Assembly: GCA_021827225.1 (NCBI GenBank)
Contig: JAKAXG010000075.1
Coordinates: 1 to 10,920 of the forward strand
DNA: 10,920 nucleotides
From: Actinomycetes bacterium
GTDB taxonomy: Bacteria; Actinomycetota; Acidimicrobiia; Acidimicrobiales; Palsa-688
Reading direction: 5' to 3'
The notes beneath the pieces are model-generated. The model worked only from the letters and a program-made list of their open reading frames with translations. It ran no database searches and was not told the DNA's origin. Below, one piece after another: positions 1 through 6,216 of this stretch (within the stretch, counting starts at the first letter, position 1; each line of letters opens with the position of its first letter). Made by a program: the position numbers and the translations under genes.

Positions 1-345
1 GTGGAAGGCGGTGTCGAAGCAGGCCACCGCCGGGACTCCCTCCAGGCGGGCGGCCAGATCGTCGATGGCCTGCAGGGCCGGGGGGTTGTGGAGAGGGGCC
101 AGGTCGTTGAGCTGCTCCAGGGCGGCTCGCACCGGCCGGTCGATCAGCGCCGGCGAGGTGAACCGGGATCCACCGTGTACCACCCGGTGCCCGACCGCGT
201 CGACGGGGCCGACACGCCGCACGAAGTCCTCGAGACCCGCCTCATCGGAGGGGTGCAGGCTCTCCCCGGCCGACACCCGGTCGTCGGCCTCGACCACCCT
301 CAGCTTCAAGCTGGTGGACCCGGCGTTGACGACCAGAACCCTCAT
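1..345 (-). CDS. ackA: Acetate kinase, N-terminal part (truncated by window edge)
   Basis: Acetate kinase interconverts acetyl phosphate + ADP with acetate + ATP in the cytoplasm. The 115 visible codons read in frame to the window edge. They show the N-terminal phosphate-binding motif NAGSTSLKL with Asn7, then GHRVVHGG (Arg54), LAPLHNPP and VACFDTAFH (Asp111). These are the AckA signatures; Arg54 and Asp111 match the catalytic Arg91 and Asp148 of the Methanosarcina enzyme. The stretch between the first two motifs is about 37 residues shorter than in that enzyme, so this is a short-form AckA. The start is ATG at 345, with AAAGGGG just upstream. It is divergent from the phosphoketolase gene, whose product supplies acetyl phosphate, so a joint role is likely. 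The C-terminal part lies outside the window. Identity is very sure; the specificity (acetate or propionate) is inferred. Confidence 0.95.
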   Translation of the reverse strand, partial: MRVLVVNAGSTSLKLRVVEADDRVSAGESLHPSDEAGLEDFVRRVGPVDAVGHRVVHGGSRFTSPALIDRPVRAALEQLNDLAPLHNPPALQAIDDLAARLEGVPAVACFDTAFH

Positions 346-362
346 GACCCCTTTCTTAGCTC

Positions 363-388
363 GGCCGGAGGGCCGGGCGGGCCGGAGG
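363..388. repeat. Two direct copies of GGCCGGAGG in the ackA-xfp spacer
   Basis: The 9-bp word GGCCGGAGG occurs at 363-371 and again at 380-388, 17 bp apart, within the 124-bp spacer between the divergent acetate kinase and phosphoketolase genes. A pyrimidine-rich stretch with a T5 run follows at about 390-403. The repeat could be a tandem regulator site or chance in GC-rich DNA; nothing else supports function. Confidence 0.25.
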
Positions 389-433
389 TACCTTTCTTTT
401 TCCCGGGGGAACGGAACGGGTAGGGAGCGGGCC

Positions 434-439
434 TAGGGT
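434..439 (+). promoter_or_regulatory. Candidate -10 box for the phosphoketolase gene
   Basis: TAGGGT fits the actinobacterial housekeeping -10 pattern TANNNT and lies 30 bp before the GTG start. No convincing -35 hexamer is seen at the expected distance, so this is a weak call. Confidence 0.25.
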
Positions 440-457
440 GAACGGCAGTCATCAGGG

Positions 458-464
458 AAAGGAG
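458..464 (+). promoter_or_regulatory. Ribosome binding site fixing the GTG start of xfp
   Basis: AAAGGAG lies five bases before GTG at 470. It is the only strong Shine-Dalgarno match nearby and supports the GTG over later ATG codons. Confidence 0.8.
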
Positions 465-469
465 CCCCC

Positions 470-2944
470 GTGAGAGCCCACGCCCCCGCTTCGATCGGTG
501 GTGACACTTCAGCTGACGAAGTGTCCACCTCTACCGGCCCGACGGTGGCTCCCGCCGGCTACCACCTGGCGGACGCCACCGGCCCCCTGGACCGCTCCGG
601 GCTGGAAACCCTCGACGCCTGGTGGCGCGCCGCCAACTACCTGTCGGTGGGTCAGATCTACCTGATGGACAACCCGCTGCTGGACCGACCGCTCAGCGCC
701 GAGGACGTCAAGCCCCGCCTGCTCGGCCACTGGGGTACCACGCCCGGGCTCAACCTGATCTACGCCCACGCCAACCGCTGTATCACCGAACGGGACCTCG
801 ACGCGGTGTACGTGATGGGACCCGGGCACGGCGGTCCCGGTCCCAACGCCTGCGCATGGCTCGAGGGCACCTACAGCGAGGTGTACCCCTCCATCCGGCG
901 GGACCGGCAGGGCATGGCCCGGCTGTTCCGCCAGTTCTCCTTCCCCGGCGGGGTCCCGTCCCACGTGGCACCGAACACCCCCGGCTCCTTCCACGAGGGC
1001 GGAGAGCTGGGTTACTCCCTGCTGCACGCGTTCGGAGCGGCCCTGGACCACCCGGGGTTGACGGTGTTCTGCGTCGTCGGTGACGGTGAAGCCGAGACCG
1101 GGCCGCTGGCGGCCAGCTGGCATGTCAACAAGTTCCTGAATCCGGCCCGGGACGGGGCGGTGCTGCCCATCCTGCACCTGAACGGATACAAGATCGCCAA
1201 CCCCACGCTGCTGGCCCGCATCCCTGAAGCGGACCTCGACGCGCTGCTGCACGGCTACGGCTACGACCCGGTGAAGGTCACGATCACCGTCGGCACCAAC
1301 CCGGCCGAGGCCCACCAGGCGATGGCCGCCGCCCTGGACCGCTGCCTGGACGACATCGCCGGCATCAAGGCCGGCGCCTCCCCGACGTCGCCCATGCCCC
1401 GCTGGCCGATGATCGTGCTGCGCTCCCCCAAGGGATGGACCGGCCCGCCCACGGTGGACGGCGAGCAGGTGGAGGGGACGTTCCGGGCCCATCAGGTGCC
1501 CATCCCCAACGCCCGCACCGACGACGCCCACCGGGCCGCGCTGGAGGGCTGGATGAGGTCGTACCGCCCCAGGGAACTGTTCGACGCCGACGGAGTCCCG
1601 GTGGAGGGGCTGCTGGCGTTCCCACCCGCAGGGGACCGCCGGATGAGCGCCAATCCCGTCTCCAACGGGGGGCGGCTCACGGTGGACCTGGAGCTGCCGG
1701 ACTTCCGCCGGCACGCCGTTGCGGTGCCCCGGCCCGGCGCGGCCGACCACGAGGCCACCCGGGTGCTCGGAGGGTGGCTGCGCGATGTCATCGCCGCCAA
1801 CCCGGAGAACTTCCTCCTCTTCGGGCCGGACGAGGTGGCCTCCAACCGGCTGGACGACGTGTTCGAGGTGACGGCCCGGGAGTGGATGGCGGAGCGGCGC
1901 GACGGTGACGTGCATCTCGCACGCGACGGCAGGGTGGTCGAGGTGCTGTCCGAGCACCTGTGCCAGGGGCTGCTGGAGGGGTATCTGCTGAGCGGCCGGC
2001 ACGGGTTGTTCACGTGCTACGAGGCGTTCATCCACATCGTCGACGCCATGTTCAACCAGCACGCCAAGTGGCTGGAGGCCTCCTCGACCATCCCCTGGCG
2101 CCGGCCGGTGGCGTCGCTCAACTACCTGCTCACCTCCCACGTGTGGCGCCAGGACCACAACGGGGCGACCCACCAGGATCCCGGCTTCCTCGACGTGGTC
2201 ATGAACAAGAAGCCTTCGGTGGTCCGGGTGTACCTGCCACCCGACACGAACGGCCTTCTGTCCACGGCCGACCACTGCCTGCGCAGCCGCCAGTACGTGA
2301 ACGTCATCGTGGCCGGCAAGCAACCCTCACTCGACTACCTGGGGATGGAGGACGCCGTGGCGCACTGCGCCCGGGGGATCGGAGTGTGGGACTGGGCCGG
2401 CACCGAGGAGCCGGGGCAGCTGCCCGACGTGGTGCTGGCCTGCGCCGGGGATGTCCCCACGCTGGAGGCCCTGGCCGCGGCCGACCTGATCCGCCGGCAC
2501 CTGCCCCACATCCGGGTCCGCTTCGTGAACGTGGTGGACCTCATGCGCCTCCTGCCGGCTTCGGAGCATCCCCACGGCTTGAGCGACGCCGAGTTCGACG
2601 CGCTGTTCACCGCCGACCGGGCGGTGATCTTCGCCTTCCACGGCTATCCGTGGCTGGTGCACCGCCTCACCTACCGGCGCACCAACCATCACAACATCCA
2701 CGTGCGCGGCTACAAGGAGAACGGGACGACAACGACGCCGTTCGACATGGTCATGCTCAACGACCTGGACCGCTACCACCTGGTGATGGACGTGATCGAC
2801 CGGGTGCCGGGGCTGGCCCCGCAGGCGGCGGGGGTCCGCCAGGCCATGTCCGACAGCCGGCTCAGGGCCAGGGAGTGGACGCGGCGGCACGGTGAGGACC
2901 ATCCCGAGGTGGCCGGCTGGACATGGCCGGCCTCACGGCCGTAG
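470..2944 (+). CDS. xfp: Xylulose-5-phosphate/fructose-6-phosphate phosphoketolase
   Basis: This thiamine-diphosphate enzyme cleaves xylulose 5-phosphate (and often fructose 6-phosphate) with phosphate. The products are acetyl phosphate plus glyceraldehyde 3-phosphate or erythrose 4-phosphate. The 824-residue length is nearly that of bifidobacterial Xfp. Motifs along the chain are [10 protein letters not shown] (His87), GPGHGGP (His120), PSHVAP (His165), the ThDP/Mg site GDGEAETGP (204-212) and NGYKIANPT (238-246). Further on are AHQVP (His341), [12 protein letters not shown] with the presumed catalytic Glu495, [10 protein letters not shown] (556-565) and the C-terminal [13 protein letters not shown]. 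All expected His and Glu positions are present. It sits divergent to acetate kinase, which would use its acetyl phosphate to make ATP. The 3' end overlaps the convergent amidohydrolase gene by 12 bp. Family assignment is very sure; whether it uses one or both substrates cannot be read from sequence. Confidence 0.97.
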   Translation: MRAHAPASIGGDTSADEVSTSTGPTVAPAGYHLADATGPLDRSGLETLDAWWRAANYLSVGQIYLMDNPLLDRPLSAEDVKPRLLGHWGTTPGLNLIYAHANRCITERDLDAVYVMGPGHGGPGPNACAWLEGTYSEVYPSIRRDRQGMARLFRQFSFPGGVPSHVAPNTPGSFHEGGELGYSLLHAFGAALDHPGLTVFCVVGDGEAETGPLAASWHVNKFLNPARDGAVLPILHLNGYKIANPTLLARIPEADLDALLHGYGYDPVKVTITVGTNPAEAHQAMAAALDRCLDDIAGIKAGASPTSPMPRWPMIVLRSPKGWTGPPTVDGEQVEGTFRAHQVPIPNARTDDAHRAALEGWMRSYRPRELFDADGVPVEGLLAFPPAGDRRMSANPVSNGGRLTVDLELPDFRRHAVAVPRPGAADHEATRVLGGWLRDVIAANPENFLLFGPDEVASNRLDDVFEVTAREWMAERRDGDVHLARDGRVVEVLSEHLCQGLLEGYLLSGRHGLFTCYEAFIHIVDAMFNQHAKWLEASSTIPWRRPVASLNYLLTSHVWRQDHNGATHQDPGFLDVVMNKKPSVVRVYLPPDTNGLLSTADHCLRSRQYVNVIVAGKQPSLDYLGMEDAVAHCARGIGVWDWAGTEEPGQLPDVVLACAGDVPTLEALAAADLIRRHLPHIRVRFVNVVDLMRLLPASEHPHGLSDAEFDALFTADRAVIFAFHGYPWLVHRLTYRRTNHHNIHVRGYKENGTTTTPFDMVMLNDLDRYHLVMDVIDRVPGLAPQAAGVRQAMSDSRLRAREWTRRHGEDHPEVAGWTWPASRP

Positions 2945-4000
2945 AAGTGCGGCGGCGGACAGCGGGTCCACGCTCTCCCCGGAGGAAAAAGGGTGGGCAG
3001 TGGCGGCTGCCACCATCTCCGCCGGAACAGCCGGGCTGACCGGCGAGTCCGATCCGGCCCTGACCTCGATGCCGGCCTCGAGCAGGGAGCGGATCCGGAT
3101 CAGCCAGGCCCTCTCGACCGGCTCCAGTTCCCGCTCGTACTTGCGGCGCCGGTGGAGGAGGAACGACGGGTTGACCACCACCACCGCGCCCACCGCGGCG
3201 ATGCGCCGCACCTGGTCGGGCAGGCTGAGGGAGTTGTGCTCGATACGGTCCGTGCTGCCGGGAGGGGGAGGGGACGCCTCCAGGGCATCGAGGGTGGCCT
3301 CCAGCACGTCGATGTCGGTGACGTGCACGGCCACCGGGAAACCGGCGGCGTGGGCGGCAGCCACCCTCGGGGCCAGGTCGGCGCCGGGCATGATCTTGGC
3401 GTGACCGACGCGGACCGGCCCTACGGAGGAGCCGTACCCCGGGGTGGAGCCCAGGTGCCGGCAGGAGACCATGGCGGTGACCTGCTGCACGATCACCCCG
3501 GCCCGGCACCAGCCGGCCAGCAGATCCAGATCGGCCCGGCCGTTGGTGGCGGTGGCATCGACGAAGGCCCCGATCCCCCGGCCGGCCCAGGCGGCGCTCA
3601 CCTCGCCGGCCGCCTCCCGGAGGCGGGCCGGGTCCAGGCGGGGCACCGACGCCAGCAGATCGTGACGGTCGATCAGCACCCCGCCGGCCGGCCCCGGGTC
3701 GGCCTGGCCGATCTCCTGCAGGGCCCGGGTGTTGAGCACGGCGGCGTGGCCGGTGCGGTGGTGCAGCACCACCGGCACGTCCGGGCGGGCCCGGTCCAGG
3801 TCGGCCGCGGTCGGGTGGCGACCCTCGACCAGAAAGGCATCGTCATAGCCCCAGGCCCGGATCCAGCCGGATCCGGCTGCGGGCCGGGCGTGGCGCAGCG
3901 CGGCCGCCAGTTCCGGCAGGGACCGGGCGGACGACACGTCCACCGACAGCCGGGCGGCGGCGGTGGAGAGGAAGTGGACATGGTGGTCCACGAACCGCAC
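2933..4000 (-). CDS. Compact metal-dependent amidohydrolase (amidohydrolase_3/YtcJ-like)
   Basis: This is a 355-residue TIM-barrel amidohydrolase, probably cytoplasmic, with unknown substrate. The metal ligands appear in order: DHHVH (His7, His9), GHAKIM (Lys202, expected carboxylated lysine), AVHVTD (His226), RIEHNS (His255) and GSDSP (Asp318). Family-3 landmarks [10 protein letters not shown] (45-54), [11 protein letters not shown] (84-94) and PAGGVL are also present. The chain starts only six residues before the first metal ligand and stops 37 residues after Asp318. The flanking beta-sandwich halves of typical 450-550-residue relatives are therefore absent. The start is GTG at 4000, 11 bp after the SDR stop; no ATG, GTG or TTG lies further upstream in frame near the SDR end. 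The ribosome binding site is weak, so coupling to the SDR is likely. The gene overlaps the end of the convergent phosphoketolase gene. Family is sure, function unknown. Confidence 0.85.
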   Translation of the reverse strand: MRFVDHHVHFLSTAAARLSVDVSSARSLPELAAALRHARPAAGSGWIRAWGYDDAFLVEGRHPTAADLDRARPDVPVVLHHRTGHAAVLNTRALQEIGQADPGPAGGVLIDRHDLLASVPRLDPARLREAAGEVSAAWAGRGIGAFVDATATNGRADLDLLAGWCRAGVIVQQVTAMVSCRHLGSTPGYGSSVGPVRVGHAKIMPGADLAPRVAAAHAAGFPVAVHVTDIDVLEATLDALEASPPPPGSTDRIEHNSLSLPDQVRRIAAVGAVVVVNPSFLLHRRRKYERELEPVERAWLIRIRSLLEAGIEVRAGSDSPVSPAVPAEMVAAATAHPFSSGESVDPLSAAALLRP

Positions 4001-4011
4001 GGGCCGGCCCG

Positions 4012-4770
4012 CTACTGGCCTATGGTCATGCCGCCGTCCACCCGCACCGTGGCCCCGGTCACGAAGCTGGAGGCCGGGCTGGCGAGGAACAGGGCGGCGC
4101 TGACGATCTCCTCGGGCCGGCCGGGCCGGCCGGCGGCGTTGTCGGACTGCTCGCGCTGCTCGGGGGTCCAGGCCTTGGAGATGTCGGTCAGGAACGGCCC
4201 CGGCGACAGCGTGTTGACCCGGACACGTGGCCCGTACTCGGCGGCCAGCGAGCGGGTCATGGCGTTGAGGGCGGCCTTCGCCGCGCCGTAGGGGACCACG
4301 TAGGGCAGGGGCATCAACGCGCCGCTCGAGGAGACGTTGATGATCACCCCACCCCCCGAGTCGTACATGCGCCGGGCCACCTGGCTGGCCAGCCGGAACG
4401 GGCCCTTGAAGTTGAGCCCCACCACGCTGTCGAACAACTGCTCGGTCACCTCGTGGCTGGGCATCGGGGGGCTCATACCGGCGTTGTTGACGAGGATGTC
4501 CACCCGAGCGAACCGGTCGTAGGCCGACTCGATCAACCGGTCGATGGAGTCCCACCTGGCGGCGTGCACCGACACGGCCAGGGCCTGCCGGCCGAGGGCG
4601 CGCACCTCCTCGGCGACTCTCTCGCAGTTGTCCAGCTTGCGGCTGGCCACCACCACGTCCGCCCCCCGCTCGGCGAAGCTGCGGACCATCTGGTAGCCCA
4701 GGCCACGGCTGCCGCCGGTGACCAGGGCGACACGGCCGGTCAGGTCGAACTGGGGATCAGGATGGTTCAT
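4012..4770 (-). CDS. SDR-family NAD(P)-dependent oxidoreductase
   Basis: This is a 252-residue classical short-chain dehydrogenase/reductase, a soluble Rossmann-fold enzyme. Visible are the cofactor motif TGGSRGLG (18-25), NNAG (95-98), Asn120, and the catalytic Ser148, Tyr161 and Lys165 (YGAAK). The substrate-loop start is SPGPF, and the usual C-terminal VTGATVRVDGG is present. Arg44 and Lys45 after the second strand (VVVASRK) suggest NADP(H) preference. It resembles FabG and gluconate/3-oxoacyl reductase-like members, but the substrate cannot be deduced. The start is ATG at 4770. No Shine-Dalgarno precedes it, and a -10-like TACCGT lies nine bases upstream, so the transcript may be leaderless. 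It is first in a two-gene unit with the amidohydrolase (11-bp gap), which suggests both act on one substrate. Family is very sure. Confidence 0.93.
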   Translation of the reverse strand: MNHPDPQFDLTGRVALVTGGSRGLGYQMVRSFAERGADVVVASRKLDNCERVAEEVRALGRQALAVSVHAARWDSIDRLIESAYDRFARVDILVNNAGMSPPMPSHEVTEQLFDSVVGLNFKGPFRLASQVARRMYDSGGGVIINVSSSGALMPLPYVVPYGAAKAALNAMTRSLAAEYGPRVRVNTLSPGPFLTDISKAWTPEQREQSDNAAGRPGRPEEIVSAALFLASPASSFVTGATVRVDGGMTIGQ

Positions 4771-4779
4771 CGGCCCGCG

Positions 4780-4785
4780 ACGGTA
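4780..4785 (-). promoter_or_regulatory. Candidate -10 box, leaderless SDR transcript
   Basis: On the minus strand TACCGT (TANNNT) ends nine bases before the SDR ATG. That spacing would put the transcription start at or next to the start codon. The lack of a Shine-Dalgarno agrees with this. No -35 match was found. Confidence 0.3.
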
Positions 4786-4830
4786 GCCCCGGCCGGGCCC
4801 GGGGACTTTGGTCCGCGGGGATCCAGGCCT

Positions 4831-4848
4831 TTGTGCCCTGACGCACAA
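4831..4848. promoter_or_regulatory. CRP-like inverted repeat between the SDR and membrane-protein genes
   Basis: TTGTGC and GCACAA are perfect inverted arms separated by six bases. The inner form TGTGC-N6-GCACA has the arm length and spacer of CRP/GlxR sites (TGTGA-N6-TCACA), differing at one position in each arm. It lies about 60 bp upstream of the SDR start and about 90 bp upstream of the membrane-protein start, where it could serve either promoter. A binding role is inference. Confidence 0.4.
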
Positions 4849-4890
4849 GCGGCCGGCGGGCTGATCATGGACCCGCAAGAGGAACACGTG

Positions 4891-4913
4891 AGCGGCAAGC
4901 CAGAAAAGCCGCT
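4891..4913 (+). other. Small hairpin in the leader of the 201-residue gene
   Basis: AGCGGC (4891-4896) and GCCGCT (4908-4913) can pair around an A-rich 11-base loop, ending ten bases before the Shine-Dalgarno. It may affect mRNA stability or be chance. Confidence 0.3.
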
Positions 4914-4922
4914 GTCGTATCC

Positions 4923-4929
4923 AAAGGAG
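4923..4929 (+). promoter_or_regulatory. Ribosome binding site of the 201-residue membrane protein
   Basis: AAAGGAG lies seven bases before ATG 4937. It fixes this start against a longer reading in another frame that begins at 4867. Confidence 0.8.
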
Positions 4930-4936
4930 CCCAAGC

Positions 4937-5542
4937 ATGCGTCGCAAGACCTTCGATACCATCCTCACGGCCGGCGGGTTGGTGGTCACCATCGTGTTGA
5001 TCGTGGCCGGCGCCCTGCTCATGTGGGGCCACAACTTCGCCAACAGCAACGTCAGGACCCAACTGGCGGAACAGCAGATCTTCGTGCCCGCCAAGGGCAG
5101 CGCCGCCCTGGCCAGCCCCAAGATCGGCCCCTACCTCGACCCCTACGCCGGCCAGCAGGTCCTCTCCGGCCCCGCCGCCAAGGCCTACGCCGACCACTTC
5201 ATCGCCGTCCACCTCTCAGAGATGCCCTACGGCGGCGTCTACTCCAAGGTCAGCGCCGCCGCCATGGCCGCCCCCAAGGGCAGCGCCCAGGCCACCCAAC
5301 TGGCCGCCACCGAAGCCACCGTGTTCCAGGGCACCACCCTGCGAGGACTGCTGCTCGAGGCCTACGCCTTCTGGGAGATCGGCCAGATCGCCCTCATCGC
5401 CGCCATCGCCGCCTTCACCGGCGCCGGCCTCATGCTGATCCTCACCGTGCTGGGCTTCTGGCACCTGGCCAAGGTCGACCCGGAAGAGGAGGTCCTGGCC
5501 CGCACGCTGCACATCGACACCCCGCAGGTGGCCACCGCCTGA
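4937..5542 (+). CDS. Two-span membrane protein of unknown function
   Basis: This is a 201-residue protein with no function I can assign. The N-terminus MRRK is basic, followed by membrane span 1 (about 9-30) and an extracytoplasmic part (about 31-146). Span 2 is at about 147-175, and an acidic cytoplasmic tail begins DPEEE. By the positive-inside rule both ends are cytoplasmic. The outer part is soluble-looking and has no cysteines. It holds conserved-looking stretches YAGQQV (70-75), AKAYADHFIAVHLSE (81-95) and TLRGLLLEAYAFWEIG (134-149). I recall actinobacterial hypothetical proteins with this same pattern; that is from memory, not a search. The strong ribosome binding site supports the ATG. 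It is transcribed alone, divergent from the SDR, and is followed by GC-rich hairpins. It is a real gene, given its coherent membrane topology, Shine-Dalgarno and compositional bias. Confidence 0.85.
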   Translation: MRRKTFDTILTAGGLVVTIVLIVAGALLMWGHNFANSNVRTQLAEQQIFVPAKGSAALASPKIGPYLDPYAGQQVLSGPAAKAYADHFIAVHLSEMPYGGVYSKVSAAAMAAPKGSAQATQLAATEATVFQGTTLRGLLLEAYAFWEIGQIALIAAIAAFTGAGLMLILTVLGFWHLAKVDPEEEVLARTLHIDTPQVATA

Positions 5543-5558
5543 CACACGGGGCCCGAAG

Positions 5559-5608
5559 CCGGAGGGATCGCCCGGACGAACGGGCTCCTCGGGTCGGGCA
5601 CCCTCCGG
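5559..5608 (+). terminator. Nested hairpin after the membrane-protein gene
   Basis: CCGGAGGG (5559-5566) pairs perfectly with CCCTCCGG (5601-5608). Inside it, GCCCG (5570-5574) pairs with CGGGC (5581-5585). The structure begins 16 bases after the stop codon. There is no T-run, as is common in high-GC actinobacteria, so termination is probable but not proven. Confidence 0.45.
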
Positions 5609-5642
5609 GCCAACACCCGGCGAATCCAACCCGAAACCTCCA

Positions 5643-5674
5643 ACTCGACCCGGAACTCAGGTTCCGGGTCGAGT
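5643..5674. terminator. Perfect 14-bp hairpin between converging genes
   Basis: ACTCGACCCGGAAC (5643-5656) and its exact reverse complement (5661-5674) flank a four-base loop TCAG. It lies 43 bp past the stop of the minus-strand small-subunit gene and 100 bp past the plus-strand membrane-protein gene. It could stop transcription from both sides. On the minus strand a moderately T-rich stretch follows, so it fits best as the terminator of the oxidoreductase operon. Confidence 0.65.
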
Positions 5675-5717
5675 CGCGTCCAGCAGGTGCCGGCTGACGG
5701 TCAGGGCGATACCGGCG

Positions 5718-6206
5718 TCAGCCGCCGTTGATCTTCGTGGCGGCCAGCTTTATGGCCTCCCGGATGCGGTGGTAGGTGCCGCAGCGGCAGATGTTGAGGA
5801 TCTGGTCGATGTCGCCGTCGGTCGGGTCGGGGTTGGAGGCCAGGAGCCCGGTGGCGCACATGATCTGGCCGGCCTGGCAGTACCCGCACTGGGGCACGTC
5901 CACCTCCAGCCAGGCCTCCTGCACCGGCGACAGCTTGCCGTCCTGGGCCAGCCCCTCGATGGTCACCACGGTCTTCCCGTCGAGCTCCGACGTGGGCGTG
6001 GAGCAGGTGGCGAACGGGACCGGCTTCCCCGAGCTGTCCATGACCAGGGCGGTGCAGGCCCGGCACTCGTGCATGCCGCAGCCGTACTTGGTGCCGGTCA
6101 TCCCCAGGATGTCGCGCAGCACCCAGAGGAACCGCAGGTCCGGGGGGACGGTCACCGGCCGAGGAGTGCCGTTGATGGTGATGTTGTAGGTCTGCTCCGT
6201 CGTCAT
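5718..6206 (-). CDS. [2Fe-2S] small subunit of a molybdenum hydroxylase (isoquinoline 1-oxidoreductase alpha-like)
   Basis: This is a 162-residue electron-transfer subunit of the xanthine-oxidase family. It passes electrons from the molybdopterin site of the large subunit through two [2Fe-2S] clusters. The ferredoxin-like N-terminal half has Cys43, Cys48, Cys51 and Cys68 (CGMHECRAC ... C). The helical C-terminal half has Cys107, Cys110, Cys140 and Cys142 (CGYC ... CRC). All eight ligands are present. The usual CGACT of the first cluster reads CRACT, with Arg49 replacing Gly. It has no signal peptide, so it would be carried through the Tat system with the large subunit. The start is ATG at 6206, eight bases after the large-subunit stop. 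The TGA of that gene merges into the Shine-Dalgarno GAGG, so translation is probably coupled. Length is typical of the family. Very sure on family; substrate unknown. Confidence 0.93.
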   Translation of the reverse strand: MTTEQTYNITINGTPRPVTVPPDLRFLWVLRDILGMTGTKYGCGMHECRACTALVMDSSGKPVPFATCSTPTSELDGKTVVTIEGLAQDGKLSPVQEAWLEVDVPQCGYCQAGQIMCATGLLASNPDPTDGDIDQILNICRCGTYHRIREAIKLAATKINGG

Positions 6207-6212
6207 CGTGGA

Positions 6213-6216
6213 CCTC
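6213..6216 (-). promoter_or_regulatory. Shine-Dalgarno overlapping the large-subunit stop
   Basis: On the minus strand the stop TGA runs into GAGG, six bases before the small-subunit ATG. This favours coupled translation of the two subunits. Confidence 0.6.

Noticed and set aside
509..2323. Long minus-strand open frame (604 codons) under the phosphoketolase gene
   Set aside because: It is antisense to a certain gene and its translation is a low-complexity mix rich in His, Val, Gly and Arg with no motif; typical shadow in GC-rich DNA.
4001..4555. N-terminal extension of the amidohydrolase into the SDR gene
   Set aside because: The extension reads as out-of-frame SDR sequence, has no amidohydrolase-like beta-strand pattern, and lacks a start codon near the junction.
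4771..5121. N-terminal extension of the SDR
   Set aside because: The added residues have no family similarity and run through the divergent promoter region; ATG 4770 gives the normal SDR length.
4453..5697. Plus-strand frame giving MDPQEEHVSGKPEKP from ATG 4867, with a GAGG before GTG 4888
   Set aside because: The N-terminus looks protein-like, but the frame continues as Arg/Gly/Pro/His-rich shadow through the 201-residue gene, which has its own strong ribosome binding site and a coherent membrane topology.
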